A stretch of DNA of 64,000 nt from Magnaporthiopsis rhizophila. Taxonomy: Eukaryota; Ascomycota; Sordariomycetes; Magnaporthales; Magnaporthaceae. Below the pieces are notes generated by a model. The model worked only from the letters and a program-made list of their open reading frames with translations. It ran no database searches and was not told where the DNA came from. Below are positions 33,722 through 44,600 of the stretch, one piece after another. The DNA lies in contig PYSS01000019.1 in the NCBI GenBank assembly GCA_003049465.1, forward strand, positions 124,001 through 188,000, read 5' to 3'. The translations under genes and the position numbers were made by a program. How positions within the stretch are numbered: position 1 is the first letter of the stretch; every line of letters starts with the position of its first letter.

Positions 33722-34633
33722 ATGTCCGCCGACGACCAGACCAACAACCACTCCCACAACGCCAACAACTACAACCACTCCAACTTCCCTCCTACCACCG
33801 CTACTGGCGATCCCAACAATCCCAACGACATGTCTCGCAACCGCCGCCCGTCCGTCACCTCGGCCGCCTTCACCAACCTGTTCCAGCGGAGCAGCTCCGT
33901 CGCCTCCGGCACTCCCACCATGCCCGGCCCCATCGCCACAGCCATGGACCAACGTAGGAGACTATCCGTCTCGACCGTCGGCCTTTCGGGCACCTCCCCC
34001 AGCATCCCGACGCCCTTCAGCCTCCGTCGCGGCAGCCTGTCCACCAACGGCTCCGACTCGATCGACGAGAGCGCCATTGACGAGGACGACGCCGGCTTCG
34101 CCTCGCGTACTACTCCCACAACTCCCTTCACCCGCCGCATGAGCTTTGGAGCCCAGGCCATGCGCAACATGCGGCCGGGACGTGGAAACAGTCCCGGAGC
34201 CAACGGTATGCCGGCACTCCCACCCACTGCTTTTGGACGTCGCCAGAGCATCGGCTACAGCCCGCCCTCCACGGCGGTCCCTGCCCGCTCTTCGGCACAG
34301 CCTGTGAACCCTACAAGCCCCAGAACCGTGGCTGACAAGATGTCTGCTTTAACCCGCCCAACAGAGCAAGGCTTCAACTGGTCAGAGCAACTTAGGTCTC
34401 GCGCCGAGAGCACTGTCGCCGCCGGCACGCGGCCCAGCTTCTCATTCGGCTCCACTGGCACCTCGCCCCCGCGTGCTAGTGCCTCAGCCTTCGCGGCTTC
34501 TCACCACGACCGAGCCAAGTCGGTCTCGGATCTGCCCGCCCCTCCGGCCCAGGCGCCGCCCGCCAGGGCTGAGAGGCCCAAGCCAGATGCCTTCCAGGAG
34601 CGTATCCTCAAGGGCGACTTCTACATGGACTGA
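33722..34633 (+). CDS. Ser/Pro-rich conserved fungal protein with five RRxS motifs
   Basis: This is a single-exon frame of 303 residues, started at MSADDQTNN; the frame is open upstream to 33455 but that part reads like leader. The product is almost entirely low-complexity, rich in Ser, Thr, Pro, Asn and Arg. Five RRxS sites stand out: Ser44 (RRPS), Ser82 (RRLS), Ser105 (RRGS), Ser141 (RRMS) and Ser176 (RRQS). These match the consensus of cAMP-dependent kinase and related basophilic kinases. The C-terminus is a compact conserved-looking end (KPDAFQERILKGDFYMD). I recall uncharacterised homologues in filamentous fungi but no known function. It is probably a phosphoregulated cytosolic or nuclear protein that binds 14-3-3. 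No membrane segment or enzyme motif is present. Confidence 0.8.
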   Translation: MSADDQTNNHSHNANNYNHSNFPPTTATGDPNNPNDMSRNRRPSVTSAAFTNLFQRSSSVASGTPTMPGPIATAMDQRRRLSVSTVGLSGTSPSIPTPFSLRRGSLSTNGSDSIDESAIDEDDAGFASRTTPTTPFTRRMSFGAQAMRNMRPGRGNSPGANGMPALPPTAFGRRQSIGYSPPSTAVPARSSAQPVNPTSPRTVADKMSALTRPTEQGFNWSEQLRSRAESTVAAGTRPSFSFGSTGTSPPRASASAFAASHHDRAKSVSDLPAPPAQAPPARAERPKPDAFQERILKGDFYMD

Positions 34634-35932
34634 ATGCCCCACGGGGGCCCCGATGGAGCTTCCCGGCCAGTCATACTGGGCTCCTCGTCATCCTCACCGA
34701 TTCAAGAGCAAGACTATCTCCCTCGGTACCCAGACGGGTCCATGACCTATCTGGTCGCTTGCTCGCTACAACCTACCTACACAATACCACCTTACCTACA
34801 TCGCCAAAATATCCTCTTATCAAGCCTCGGTCCAACAGCACAACATCAAACATGTTCCAGCCTCGGCAAGGACGAAAGAACACCGGATGCCATGTCCCGC
34901 TGCAGTGGTGGCTCGCACATTTGCCTGCGAGTCAACACTGCTCGGCGGAGATTCCTATCCTGGACGGGACACGTCCTGACCTGATACCATGAGCACCCCT
35001 TCTCTGATCTTATTATTCGCGTTGATTTGCGACGACCTCTGGAGTCAACCCCCGTTGGCAGCAGCTCCTGGGATCTCCTAGGGCACTCAACCGTGCAGTT
35101 TCGACAAGGATGGGGAAAAAAGAAAGGACAAAGAAAAAAAAGAAAAAAAGAACGAGAACAAAACCGAAAACAAACAAACAAAAAAAAAAAAAAAAAAAAA
35201 AAAAAAAAGCGGGCAAATCAACGACGATAAGGAACAAACCCACGTAAAAAGAGAGGGCAGCTTCAAATCAGCTCTAAGCTAAGGCTGCAGGAGTTCATGG
35301 CGCATAAATTGAGAGGGAGGAAGGTTTTTTTTTTTTTTTCGGCCAACCAAGCGATCATTTCGACAACACAGCAGCCGGCGTTGTCCAGATGAGAACACGT
35401 CACGTATGTACGAACAGGGGTTGGAAGTTTTCCCGAGGGTTCCCTTTCCTCAGCACACACCGTCACCCAGCCATGTTTTTCTTCTCTCGTTTCTTTGTTG
35501 GGGGGTACGCAGCCCTCGAGAGGAACATGAAACGAACGGCGGTGAAACACAGTTTGGGCAACGAGGAGAGGACACCTCGAGGGCACAGCGACTTAGTCGT
35601 GTGCACTGTCGGCTGACAGATTTGTTCTTTTTTTTTTTTTTTTTTTTTTGCTTGCTGGATTCAAGCCGGTTGGTTCCCAAGGAAAGGGAAAAGGAAAGGG
35701 AGCACATTCTGCACAAGGGGGGGACCACGGCTCGGTCCCCTCTTCTTTTTCGCGTTGCTATTTATATTGACGACGAGAATGACACGAATACATCCAAGCA
35801 GATATCGACGATGAATACAAATCTTATCAAGAAACAGACTGTCCATTTCCCAACTTGACCCGGTGCTGAGCTCCACGTGGTTTGGGCTCTAAAATAAGCA
35901 TGTTCGTTTGCCTAGATGGGAACTTTTCCCAC

Positions 35933-36100
35933 CAGCTGCGTCCCATAAGGGCAAGGCAGCCGAGTTATATAAATAGGTGCCTTGGGCAATTCGCAAAGTA
36001 CCTACATAGCTGCCACATAGCAACTGCGGTTGTTCAAGGGCCATCGAGAGGCTGGCTTTGGCCATCCTTGCCATCCATCTTTCATGGATCGCGGTGAATC
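35933..36100. repeat. Diverged direct repeat, copy 1
   Basis: This aligns to 36261-36390. Shared blocks are CAGCT..CGTCC.AT.AGGGC, GGCAGC.GAG, AGCTGCCAC.TAGCA, GGCTGGCTTTGG.CAT, TTGCCATCCATCTTT and GGTGAATC. Copy 1 has about 40 extra internal bases. A TATATAAATA sequence lies at 35966-35975. Many differences between the copies are transitions. Confidence 0.7.
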
Positions 36101-36260
36101 CGCCCTGCCTCAATGCTGAATTATGCATCATTTGGGCTTAGAAAAAGAATCGCGTTTCGTTCCTATACATAGATACCATCTCACGAGCGGGCCTTTTTTT
36201 TTGCCTCTGGTCGAATCCGATCTTCGTTATTTCAGGATCAGTAGCCACAGCCACCTTGCC

Positions 36261-36390
36261 CAGCTTACGTCCGATGAGGGCGTGGCAGCTGAGCTCCTAC
36301 AAATAGCATAGCTGCCACGTAGCACTCTGTACAGGCTGGCTTTGGACATTTTTGCCATCCATCTTTTGTATGCGTGGATGGTGGTGAATC
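36261..36390. repeat. Diverged direct repeat, copy 2, with perfect hairpin
   Basis: This is the second copy of the repeat at 35933-36100. It contains a perfect inverted repeat: CGTGGCAGCT (36281-36290) and AGCTGCCACG (36310-36319), with a 19-nt loop. Copy 1 retains a shorter form of the same arms (GGCAGC at 35955, GCTGCC at 36009). Confidence 0.7.
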
Positions 36391-36614
36391 GTGTAAACGT
36401 TCCCAACATACACCCAGTCGTGGGGAGGACAAAAGAAATCGACACAATTTTGGTAGGGATATGTCATGAACGAAAGCAAATAGATATCAGTTTCTGTACA
36501 TGAGGTGATCAACAAAGAGGGGAGCAGCAAAAGATGACGTTATTGTGGTTCCCATTTTTCCTTTCCCAAACAGATATAAGAACATATAAGAGTGACAAAA
36601 AAAAAAAAAAAGTA

Positions 36615-39600
36615 TTAGTATTGATGATGGAACTGGGCGTCCATACCCGTCGATTCGAGAAAGCTGCCGAACCAGAGAGGCTCGGCAACGCCGAAATTGC
36701 GCATGCTGGTGCCGAGGTCGCCGAAGCCGCCGGCGTCGAGGGAAGCCGAGGCGGAGCTGTCGAAATTGTACACGGCGTCGCCGCTGCCGAACAGGGTCAA
36801 GCCGCCGCCATAAGTAAGGTCCATGGCCTGTACCACGCCGTCTCCAAAGTTCCCCGGATCTATGCTGGCAGAGCCCATCCACTGCTGCTGCTGCGGGTGC
36901 AACTGCGGTGGTTGCCGCGTCTGACCGCGGGCTTCATGCTGGGAGAACGCGCCGCCGCCTTCTCTTTCTACTCCTCCTCCTCCCCTGTTGGCGACCGCAT
37001 CTGCTGCGTCGGGGTCGTACATGAAAGGTTGTGGGATTGGCGGGTTCGTCACCCAGGATGGCGCGCCGCCGGCGCCGCCTGGAAAACGGCCCGTCGTCCC
37101 AGGCACGGTCACGCCCCTGGCGTCGTTCGTGGCGAGCTCCGAGAGGACCTGAAGTGGTGTGTTTGCTACGAAGGTCGGTTGTACCTGTTCCGTTTGTTGG
37201 TGTTGCTGATGTCCAGCTGACCCGACGTCGAGTGGGCGACTTGGTGGAGCATAGGTGTTGGTGTTCTTGCTGTTGTTGCTTGTGTTGCTAGTGTCGCTCG
37301 AAGGGCCTCCTTGGTGGCCACTTTGAGCAGGAGGAGGCGCTCGATGGGGATGATCCCGTTCCTCACAAGGCGTCCCTGCCGTCGCTCCCACGCCGCTGTC
37401 TCGACTGTCCTCTTCAGCGGCCCCAGCCGAACGCGCCTTGGTGGCCCGTCCCTGCTTCTGAAACCAGGAGCGCAGCATGGACAGGACGAGATGGAACTTT
37501 GCAGCGGGTCGGGAGCGGTCGCCCTCGCCGGCGAGGCGGAATTTCTCGAGCAGGCTTCCCAGATGCTGGTCGACCTTTAGGTCCTCGTGCTTGATAATGC
37601 GCCCCATCTCAGAGTCCGGACGAGCGGCGGCGAAATGCATCTTGATGAGCACCACGGTCGCGTAGGCGACCCTCACAAAGTTGAAGACCGGGAGACAGCG
37701 CACCTCCTCGGGGGTCATGCCCAGAAACGCGTCGAATATGCCGTCGATGGCCATAATGCAAGCTGAGAGCGCCTGGATATGTGCCGGCGTCAGGGGCGCG
37801 GCGGCACTGCCGTTGGGCCCACTGTTACTACTGTTACTGGTGCTGCTGCCGCCATCGGTATTGCCGTTGGTGATGCCGCTGCTGCCGCCATCTCTCAGAA
37901 CATCCGTTTCGCTCTTGTTACCGCAAGATTTGTTAGGGCCTTGATTGCTGTTCCCATCTTCGCGGGCGGCGCCCCCACCGACACAGCCACCCGCGCCAGG
38001 AGGACCCATGCCCGGCCGGATTTCCTCGATGCCCTCCTCGCTGCGCAGCGCGATCTCGTGCATGTAGAGGCTGAGCACGTGGAAGCCCAGGTTGAGGGAA
38101 GGTCGCATCAGCGCAGGCGGCACGGCGGCGCGGTAGCGCTCAATATCGCGTTCGAACCCCTTGATGGCGTGGCGCGTGCGCGGGTCGGCCAAGTCGATGA
38201 CAGCGGTCGGGTCCTCCATGTTGAACTGGATGCCGACCTCCTCGGAGAGGCGGTGCGTCCAGACGAGATGGCAGAAGTATGGGTCGGTAGGGGCGGCATC
38301 GGGAGATGACTGGAGCACCTCGAGACACTCGGTCATGAAGGGCGTCCACCGGATCAGGTTCGGTCGGTGCAGCGTCATGGAGGTGTTGGAGGCTAGGAAG
38401 TAGCACGTCAGCCAGGTCCGGCGCGACTCGATGCTGCACGGATCGGGAGGCGGCGCCTTGCGCGGGTGGCCTGGGCCTGGAAGCAGCGGGGGTCCCGCTC
38501 CGCCGCCGAGTGCGCGCGGCGGGCCATGGAACGGGTGGTGTTGGTGAATGCTCCACGGCATAAGACGGCCTCTTGGGGGTGCGCCGGTGCGCCTGCGAGA
38601 CCCCAGGCCGATGTCGATGGCTAGGACGGCGGCCATGTGGATCATTTGGTAGAACTTGAGCTCCTCGAAGTGCTCGGGCGGCCAATACCAGAAAACAGCA
38701 ACGTGGAGGGCCTGCACGACCTCGATGCTCTTCTCGCCGAGGATGACGAGCTTCTCGGCCAGGATCTGCATCAGCTCCTTGACCAGCACGCGCTGCAGCT
38801 GCGGAGTCTCGGACGAGGCCGCCGCCATGATGGCCAAGAACAACAGCGGTCGGTCGCGCCGAACGTCCGACCAGGACGTACCTGGTGGGAAGACGACCCC
38901 TGGCAGATGCGGGCACATCTGGTCCGTGTAGCGCACCCAGAGCGTGCCCGCCAGTGAGGCTGACACCAAGTCGCGAGCCACCACGTCCTCGTAGTCGGGT
39001 CCCATAATCTGGTCGTGAGGCCAGCGGGATGCCGATGCCGCTGTCGGAGGGCCCTCATCATCAGGGGCAGAATCAGCAGCAGGGAATTTGCGCTTCTGGC
39101 CCGTCGCCGTCGCCGCCGCAGTCGCCGCCGCCGACCCAGATGCCCCGGCAGCGGCGCCAGCAGGACAGCTAGCCCTGTTTATTGATGACGGTGTTCCCGA
39201 GCCATCTTCGTGCGCGGCAACCTTCTCCAGCACCAACCCATACGCGTTGACATGCGTGGGGGTCCCTGGTGTAATATGTATCGGGTTACCGCTCAGAACC
39301 GGCCTCCAGTCGCTAGTCGAGACTGGATGGTTGGGAGGTTCGACCGCAGACGCGACGGACGCCACTGCCGCTGCTGCTGCTGCTGCCAAGGACGACGCTG
39401 ACGATGACGTGCGCATCGAAGCAGCGTCAGGACCAGCGCCAGAGGCAGCGGCACTGTGGCTCCTCCTGGTCTGTGAAGCGGTGTTGAGGGGGCTGTTGTA
39501 AGCCACGCCAGGCTCCGCCGGGGAGGTCGAGACGCGATCATCGGCTCCTCCCGCCTTGACAGCAAGGGTTGGAGACAGCGACGCCGGGTGGGGCAGCAGC

Positions 39601-40220
39601 GGCGGGAGCACGACATGGTCGTCGCCGGCGGCGGCGGGCCTCCTGGCGGCGTGCAGGCTAGCCGTGAGGGCGTCGATCTTCTTCTCGAGCTCCGTGACGC
39701 GGCTGTCCGTCTTCCTCTGGCGCTTGCGGGTCGGCTGGGTCACGACGCAGCTGCGGCCGGCCTTTGCGCAGCGCCGGCACGAGCCCTCCGGGTCGGCGGG
39801 GTCGGGGTCGCACCGCACCTTGAGCCCGCGGCACGACTCGCAGGCCCGCGGCTTCTTGGGGTCGCCGGCCTGGTCAGACTCGCCGCCTGGTGCCGCCGCC
39901 GCGACTGGCGGCGGCGGGTAGGTGGCATGGTCGTGACGGTGTTGGTATTGGTGTTGGTGGGCATCATCGTGGGCAGAAGAAGAAGTGTGCGAGGCCGCGT
40001 CCCTGGCAGCGAAGCCGGTGGCGCGCGGATGCGTGACGGGGTGGTGATAGCGACGAAGGTCTGTCGGGCGCAGAGGGAAGGGATCACCGGCTGATGCTAC
40101 TGCTGCTGCTGCTGCTGCCGCAGGCAGGTGCGCCATGGTGGACCGCGACGAGGTGCTGCTGGCGGGACTCTCGCCGCCACTGGCGGGCGACGAGCCGCTC
40201 AGGCTCGGCCGGCCCGCCAT
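36615..40220 (-). CDS. Zn2Cys6 transcription factor, 1201 aa
   Basis: This is a single uninterrupted frame. I start at MAGRPSLSGSS (40220); the open frame extends 31 codons further but that part looks like leader. N-terminal ~120 residues are Ala-, Ser- and His-rich. The zinc cluster is at about 126-158: ACESCRGLKVRCD, ten residues, then CRRCAKAGRSC (C-x2-C-x6-C-x10-C-x2-C-x6-C). A basic linker (TRKRQRKTDSRV) and a short leucine-containing coiled coil (TELEKKIDALTASL) follow, as in dimerising Gal4-type factors. A middle regulatory region holds MAAVLAIDIGLGSRRR and SRRTWLTCYFLASNTSMTL, characteristic of the fungal-specific factor domain. The rest is Ser/Gly/Asn-rich and probably activating. 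The regulated pathway cannot be read from the sequence. Confidence 0.9.
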   Translation of the reverse strand: MAGRPSLSGSSPASGGESPASSTSSRSTMAHLPAAAAAAAVASAGDPFPLRPTDLRRYHHPVTHPRATGFAARDAASHTSSSAHDDAHQHQYQHRHDHATYPPPPVAAAAPGGESDQAGDPKKPRACESCRGLKVRCDPDPADPEGSCRRCAKAGRSCVVTQPTRKRQRKTDSRVTELEKKIDALTASLHAARRPAAAGDDHVVLPPLLPHPASLSPTLAVKAGGADDRVSTSPAEPGVAYNSPLNTASQTRRSHSAAASGAGPDAASMRTSSSASSLAAAAAAAVASVASAVEPPNHPVSTSDWRPVLSGNPIHITPGTPTHVNAYGLVLEKVAAHEDGSGTPSSINRASCPAGAAAGASGSAAATAAATATGQKRKFPAADSAPDDEGPPTAASASRWPHDQIMGPDYEDVVARDLVSASLAGTLWVRYTDQMCPHLPGVVFPPGTSWSDVRRDRPLLFLAIMAAASSETPQLQRVLVKELMQILAEKLVILGEKSIEVVQALHVAVFWYWPPEHFEELKFYQMIHMAAVLAIDIGLGSRRRTGAPPRGRLMPWSIHQHHPFHGPPRALGGGAGPPLLPGPGHPRKAPPPDPCSIESRRTWLTCYFLASNTSMTLHRPNLIRWTPFMTECLEVLQSSPDAAPTDPYFCHLVWTHRLSEEVGIQFNMEDPTAVIDLADPRTRHAIKGFERDIERYRAAVPPALMRPSLNLGFHVLSLYMHEIALRSEEGIEEIRPGMGPPGAGGCVGGGAAREDGNSNQGPNKSCGNKSETDVLRDGGSSGITNGNTDGGSSTSNSSNSGPNGSAAAPLTPAHIQALSACIMAIDGIFDAFLGMTPEEVRCLPVFNFVRVAYATVVLIKMHFAAARPDSEMGRIIKHEDLKVDQHLGSLLEKFRLAGEGDRSRPAAKFHLVLSMLRSWFQKQGRATKARSAGAAEEDSRDSGVGATAGTPCEERDHPHRAPPPAQSGHQGGPSSDTSNTSNNSKNTNTYAPPSRPLDVGSAGHQQHQQTEQVQPTFVANTPLQVLSELATNDARGVTVPGTTGRFPGGAGGAPSWVTNPPIPQPFMYDPDAADAVANRGGGGVEREGGGAFSQHEARGQTRQPPQLHPQQQQWMGSASIDPGNFGDGVVQAMDLTYGGGLTLFGSGDAVYNFDSSASASLDAGGFGDLGTSMRNFGVAEPLWFGSFLESTGMDAQFHHQY

Positions 40221-41626
40221 CCCATGTGCTAGAGTAGGGGGTGCCGCCTGACTCGGTCCAGGGAGAGGGGAAAAAGGAGAATAAACCAAGAGAAACAGAC
40301 ACAAGGACAGCAAAGACAGAAATCAATGGGTATTAGCAAATGGCAAAAGATAGCCCGGGCCGGGGCTGGTCGGCTCGGGGGTGTGCCTGCTGCCGGCGCT
40401 TGTCAAGCGCCCGAAATTGCAGGCAAGAAAAAAAAGCGCCGAAACTCGGGGTTTCGAAGCGGCCGAGGCGCCGGTCTGCACGAAGAAGGTGGGTGGCGTG
40501 ACTTTGACGCGCGTTGCAAATGCGATCGATGCTGCTGACCAGGCAGGCGGGCTCATGAGGCTGAACGAGGGGGGTCATCCTCCGTCGGGTCTCTTCTTCC
40601 CTTCTTCTTTATGTGGGTGGGGCAGGCAGGAACAGCATCCCGGGCGCCTTCCCGGCTCGGAATGCTGGATCTGGCCTAGGCCCGCAGAGCCGTGGTTGGC
40701 AGGAGCGTTGGACATCCGCGGGGGGAATTTGGACAGCACCTACAGTCAATGTCATTGTTGCCGGACACATGCATCATCCCATCTATCTCATCCGATCTAG
40801 TTTCCATCATTTAAACTTTCACTAAACCCGGCTCGGTCGCCATTTACTCCAATGGATGGAAGCCGATTCGATGCACTGACATTATACCTCTCACATCATG
40901 TGATTTTAGAGTTTCAGAGTCGCACACAGCGGTCTCGGAGCTTATTTTTTTTTTTTTTTTTTTTCTCCTTCTCTGCCTCCACCCATGGTTGTGCAGGGAG
41001 ACCCAGAATAAGAAGGTACTTTACAGGCCCCAAGGTTTCAACTCTTCCACCTGCCATTTAAAAATACACCCTTCACCCTCCATGAAGTCCTCACACCAGG
41101 CCCCATCTTCCCCAGGGTCAGGGAATTCCAGGATACGGCAAGTGCCTCATTGCCAGATATTAAAGGTACAAGTTGAGTAAAAAAGATGTGAGAAAACTAC
41201 CCCATGCCAAATGCATTGACGCCGCGATGGTCCAAGGGCAGCCAGAACCGAGTAGGTACCTAAACAAGAGCCCAAGTTGAATGATGAGACTGGGACTTTC
41301 AAGAAATATACGAGACAAGCGTAAAATGTACATGACATTCTCCGAAGACATGAGTACGCCGAAGATGGTTGAGACAACCCAGAGAGAAAGAAGGAGAATA
41401 CCGATAAATAAAAAAGGGGGATATAAACCGACATTCAAGATACCTTGACAATTCCTAACAACAGAGAAGCGAACATGCTAGTTGGAAAAACGCCCCTTCG
41501 CCAGTCGAATTATGTGTTTGATGATGCTGGAGGGTGATGTATACGAGAACCACCAACCCACCGGAGCACCTGCCCAGTCTACAACCGTCCAGTTGCGGCC
41601 AGAGAAACCCGTCACAGACACGCGGC
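40221..41626. promoter_or_regulatory. Promoter of the Zn2Cys6 factor and 3' end of BEM3
   Basis: This 1.4 kb region lies upstream of the zinc-cluster gene. It contains a T20 run (40945-40964) and no supportable coding sequence. Confidence 0.4.
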
Positions 41627-44600
41627 TTAGAAATGTGCCTCCTCCCTGAGTCGACTCCTCGACCCTTGAGAGCTCATGCCGCCAGCGCCCATCATGAAGG
41701 CGCCGCTTTCCCGGCGGTTCTTGACGCCACCGCCACCGCTATTCGCGAATGGACCCTCGTACGCGGGCACACCCCCCTGTTCGTAAATCGGGCGGTCGTA
41801 CTGCGGGTTGGGCGCACGGGATCCCGTCGGCGTCTGCGGCTGCGTCATGTCGAGTCCGTTGGACGGCACAAACACGCCGCCCTCGTATGCCGGTCTCGGC
41901 GCCATGGGCACACCCCCCGTCGGCATGTTCTGCTGTGCCATGTACGCCGGTTCGTAGCTAGCCTGCCTCGGCTGCTGTGCCGGCGGCGGCGTCCCCCCAT
42001 TCCTGTACTGGCCCACGGGTGGAGGCGTTGGCGTGTTGCGCTGTTGACGCTCCGGATCGACGAGGCGAGCCCGATGGGGCGACCCGCTCGTACCCGAGGT
42101 GGACGGCCGCGCCAGCTGATCCAACGATGCCAAAGACGGCCGGCGCGGGGCGGCGGCTGGACGCATGTTTATGCTCCTGTCGCTGCATCCGTCGTCGTTG
42201 CATTGCTGCAGCTGTTGCAGTTGTTGTTGTTGCTGCTGTTGCTGCTGCTGCTGCTGACGGCGTGCTTGCTGCTGTTCCTGCTGGGCCGAGTTGGTCAGCG
42301 GCAGCTGATAATGCTCGGCGTCGATGCCAAAGATTCCCTCATAGTTCTGCAGGAACATGGCGAAGACGGGGGCTGGAATATTGAGCGTGGGCGAGAAGAC
42401 AATGCCGACGTTGCGGACCGTCATCTTGTTCTGTCCGGCGTTGTTGATGATCTTGATGAGGAATGCGATCAGGTACCGCAGCAGTGTCGCGTTGGCCTGC
42501 GGTAGCCGCTCTACCAGCTCGCCAAGCGCCGCAATCTTGGCGGCCGAGTTGGGCATCTCTGTCACCGAGACGAAGTGCATGTGCAGGTCGCGCGTTAGGA
42601 TCGTCGTCGGCAGCTCGCGCAGATACAGCTTGAGAAGCGACGCGACGGCATGGATGTCGTGGTAGGCCGAGTCGGCCACCAAGTTCACATCGCTCTCGTT
42701 GTTGAAGCGCTCACGCAGCTGCTTGATCACCACGTTGGAGCCGCTGAGCCGGAAGATGCCCTCCTCGGCGATGGCGTTTTTGGACTCGAGGTACTGGATG
42801 CACCGGTACACGACCGCCGGAAGCGAAACCTTGACGTCCAAAGGCGAGTTGTACCGGACTGCTTCGCCCAGCGGCGCACCAAAGACCTGCCTGACCGGGC
42901 CCGAGTGACCGTTCGGCCCACCGTTGCCAGGCACGTTGTTCGAGTCCGACCCGAATAGAGAGTCGTTGCCGTCCGTCGACGTCCTCGCCTTGGAAAAGCC
43001 AAAGAAGCTTCGCTTCCGAGCCTTCTTCTCCTCCATCGCTGCGACCCCAGGCGTCTTGGCACCCCAGCTGGCAGAATCGGCGATGGGCTGCGGATCGCGC
43101 GGCCCCGAAATGGCATAGCCCGACTGCGAGCTCATCCCCATGGGCGTTGGTAGAGAGGCTTCGCTGTCATTGACGCTACCTTTCTTCGGGGGTGGACCGC
43201 CTTGCTGCGGTGCCTCACCTTGCTGTGTCGTGTCGTAGTTGACGCCAATCAGCGAATCGCCCTCTGCTTGCTGCTGTTGTTGTTGTTGTTGTTGTTGCGC
43301 CTGGCGGTTGGACGACTTCTTCTTGGAGCTCGACGACGAGCTGGTGGACGCGCCCTGGCTCTGGCTCTGGCTCGACTCCTTCTTGGCCACCGCCGCTTCC
43401 TCGTCGTCTGGGTCGCGGAAATCGATCCAGCGCAGCAGCGCATCCACCCAAAGATCACGCTCCTTGTCACTCTCGGCGCAGAGCACATGCTTTGTCATGG
43501 CAGACGGATCCTTCTTCTTTGGCTCCAGAATCAGGAAAGCGTGGCGGTACTGGTTGTCGATCTCGTCGCCTCCACCTCCGGACCGAGCGGGCGAGGAGTT
43601 GTCGTTGCTCTGCGACTGCTTTCCGATCTGGGCGTTCTGCAGCTTGATGGTGCCGAGATGGGCGCCGCCAGGCGTCTCGTAATACCTCAGCTGCGGTCCC
43701 TCGAGAACGAAGAACCGCGCCTTCCACCCGCCAAAGTTCTTGCCGCGTTTGGTCAGATAGCCGTTTCGGAACGGGCGTCCGCCGGGACCGGTCTTGGACG
43801 CCCGAGAGCTGTCCGTGGCGACTTCGACCGCGCCCGTCTCATCCGCGTTGGGCGGTAGCGTGTTTGTCGAAAGATACTTGCACAGCTCTATAGCAGTGGC
43901 CGTGTCCAGCGGGGTGTTGAGCAGGTCGTCGAGGTACTGATCGAGTGCCTGACGCCGCGCATCCAGCTTGGCGGGCGCGTGTCCACTAAACAGAGATCTG
44001 TCGGGCGTTTTGGCCGTGAAGGCGGGGCATTGCTTTAACCGCTGATCCAGCTTGGCAAGCGACAGTGAGTCCTTCTCTACCCTCCAGAGCTCGTGACCGT
44101 CTGCCCGGGAAAAGATGGCCAGCGTGAAAACCGGGTCCTCCTCCAACTGGGTGAGAGACAGTAGACTGGCCCGTGACGGCTTCATGCGCGACGACGCAAC
44201 TTTGATGTCGACCGAAGGCAGCGCATTCGGCGGGATTAGAAGATCCGGATACTCATCCGTGACGAATCCGCTGTACTCCCTTGGCATGTCGGTCGGGCTA
44301 TCGCGAGACGTCTTTGTCGGGCTCGACGACGACGAGGCTCCGCTCAAGGCGTCCATGGCCTTCTTGACGAGATTCAGCGGTCTCGGCTTGGCCTCCGGGC
44401 CGTCGGCTGTTGTCGGCGGCATGAATTGAGGCGAGTTTGGTAATGGGATCGGGTGTCGCGGCGCACGGGGCGAGAAGTTGGATGCTGCGAATACGGCTTG
44501 GCCTCGTGGTGAAGGTTGCGGAGAAGCAAATGCCTGCTGCATGTGGGCACCGAAAGGACGGGGACTTGCGGGGAGGCCTGAGAAAATCTGGGCCGGCGCA

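Larger units (their letters stand above)
34634..36614. other. Gene-free 3' region with homopolymers and a diverged repeat pair
   Basis: Contains the 3' end of the RRxS gene, an A29 run (35180-35208), a T22 run (35628-35649), and the direct repeat pair at 35933-36390 listed separately. The minus-strand Zn2Cys6 gene ends at 36615. Confidence 0.45.
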
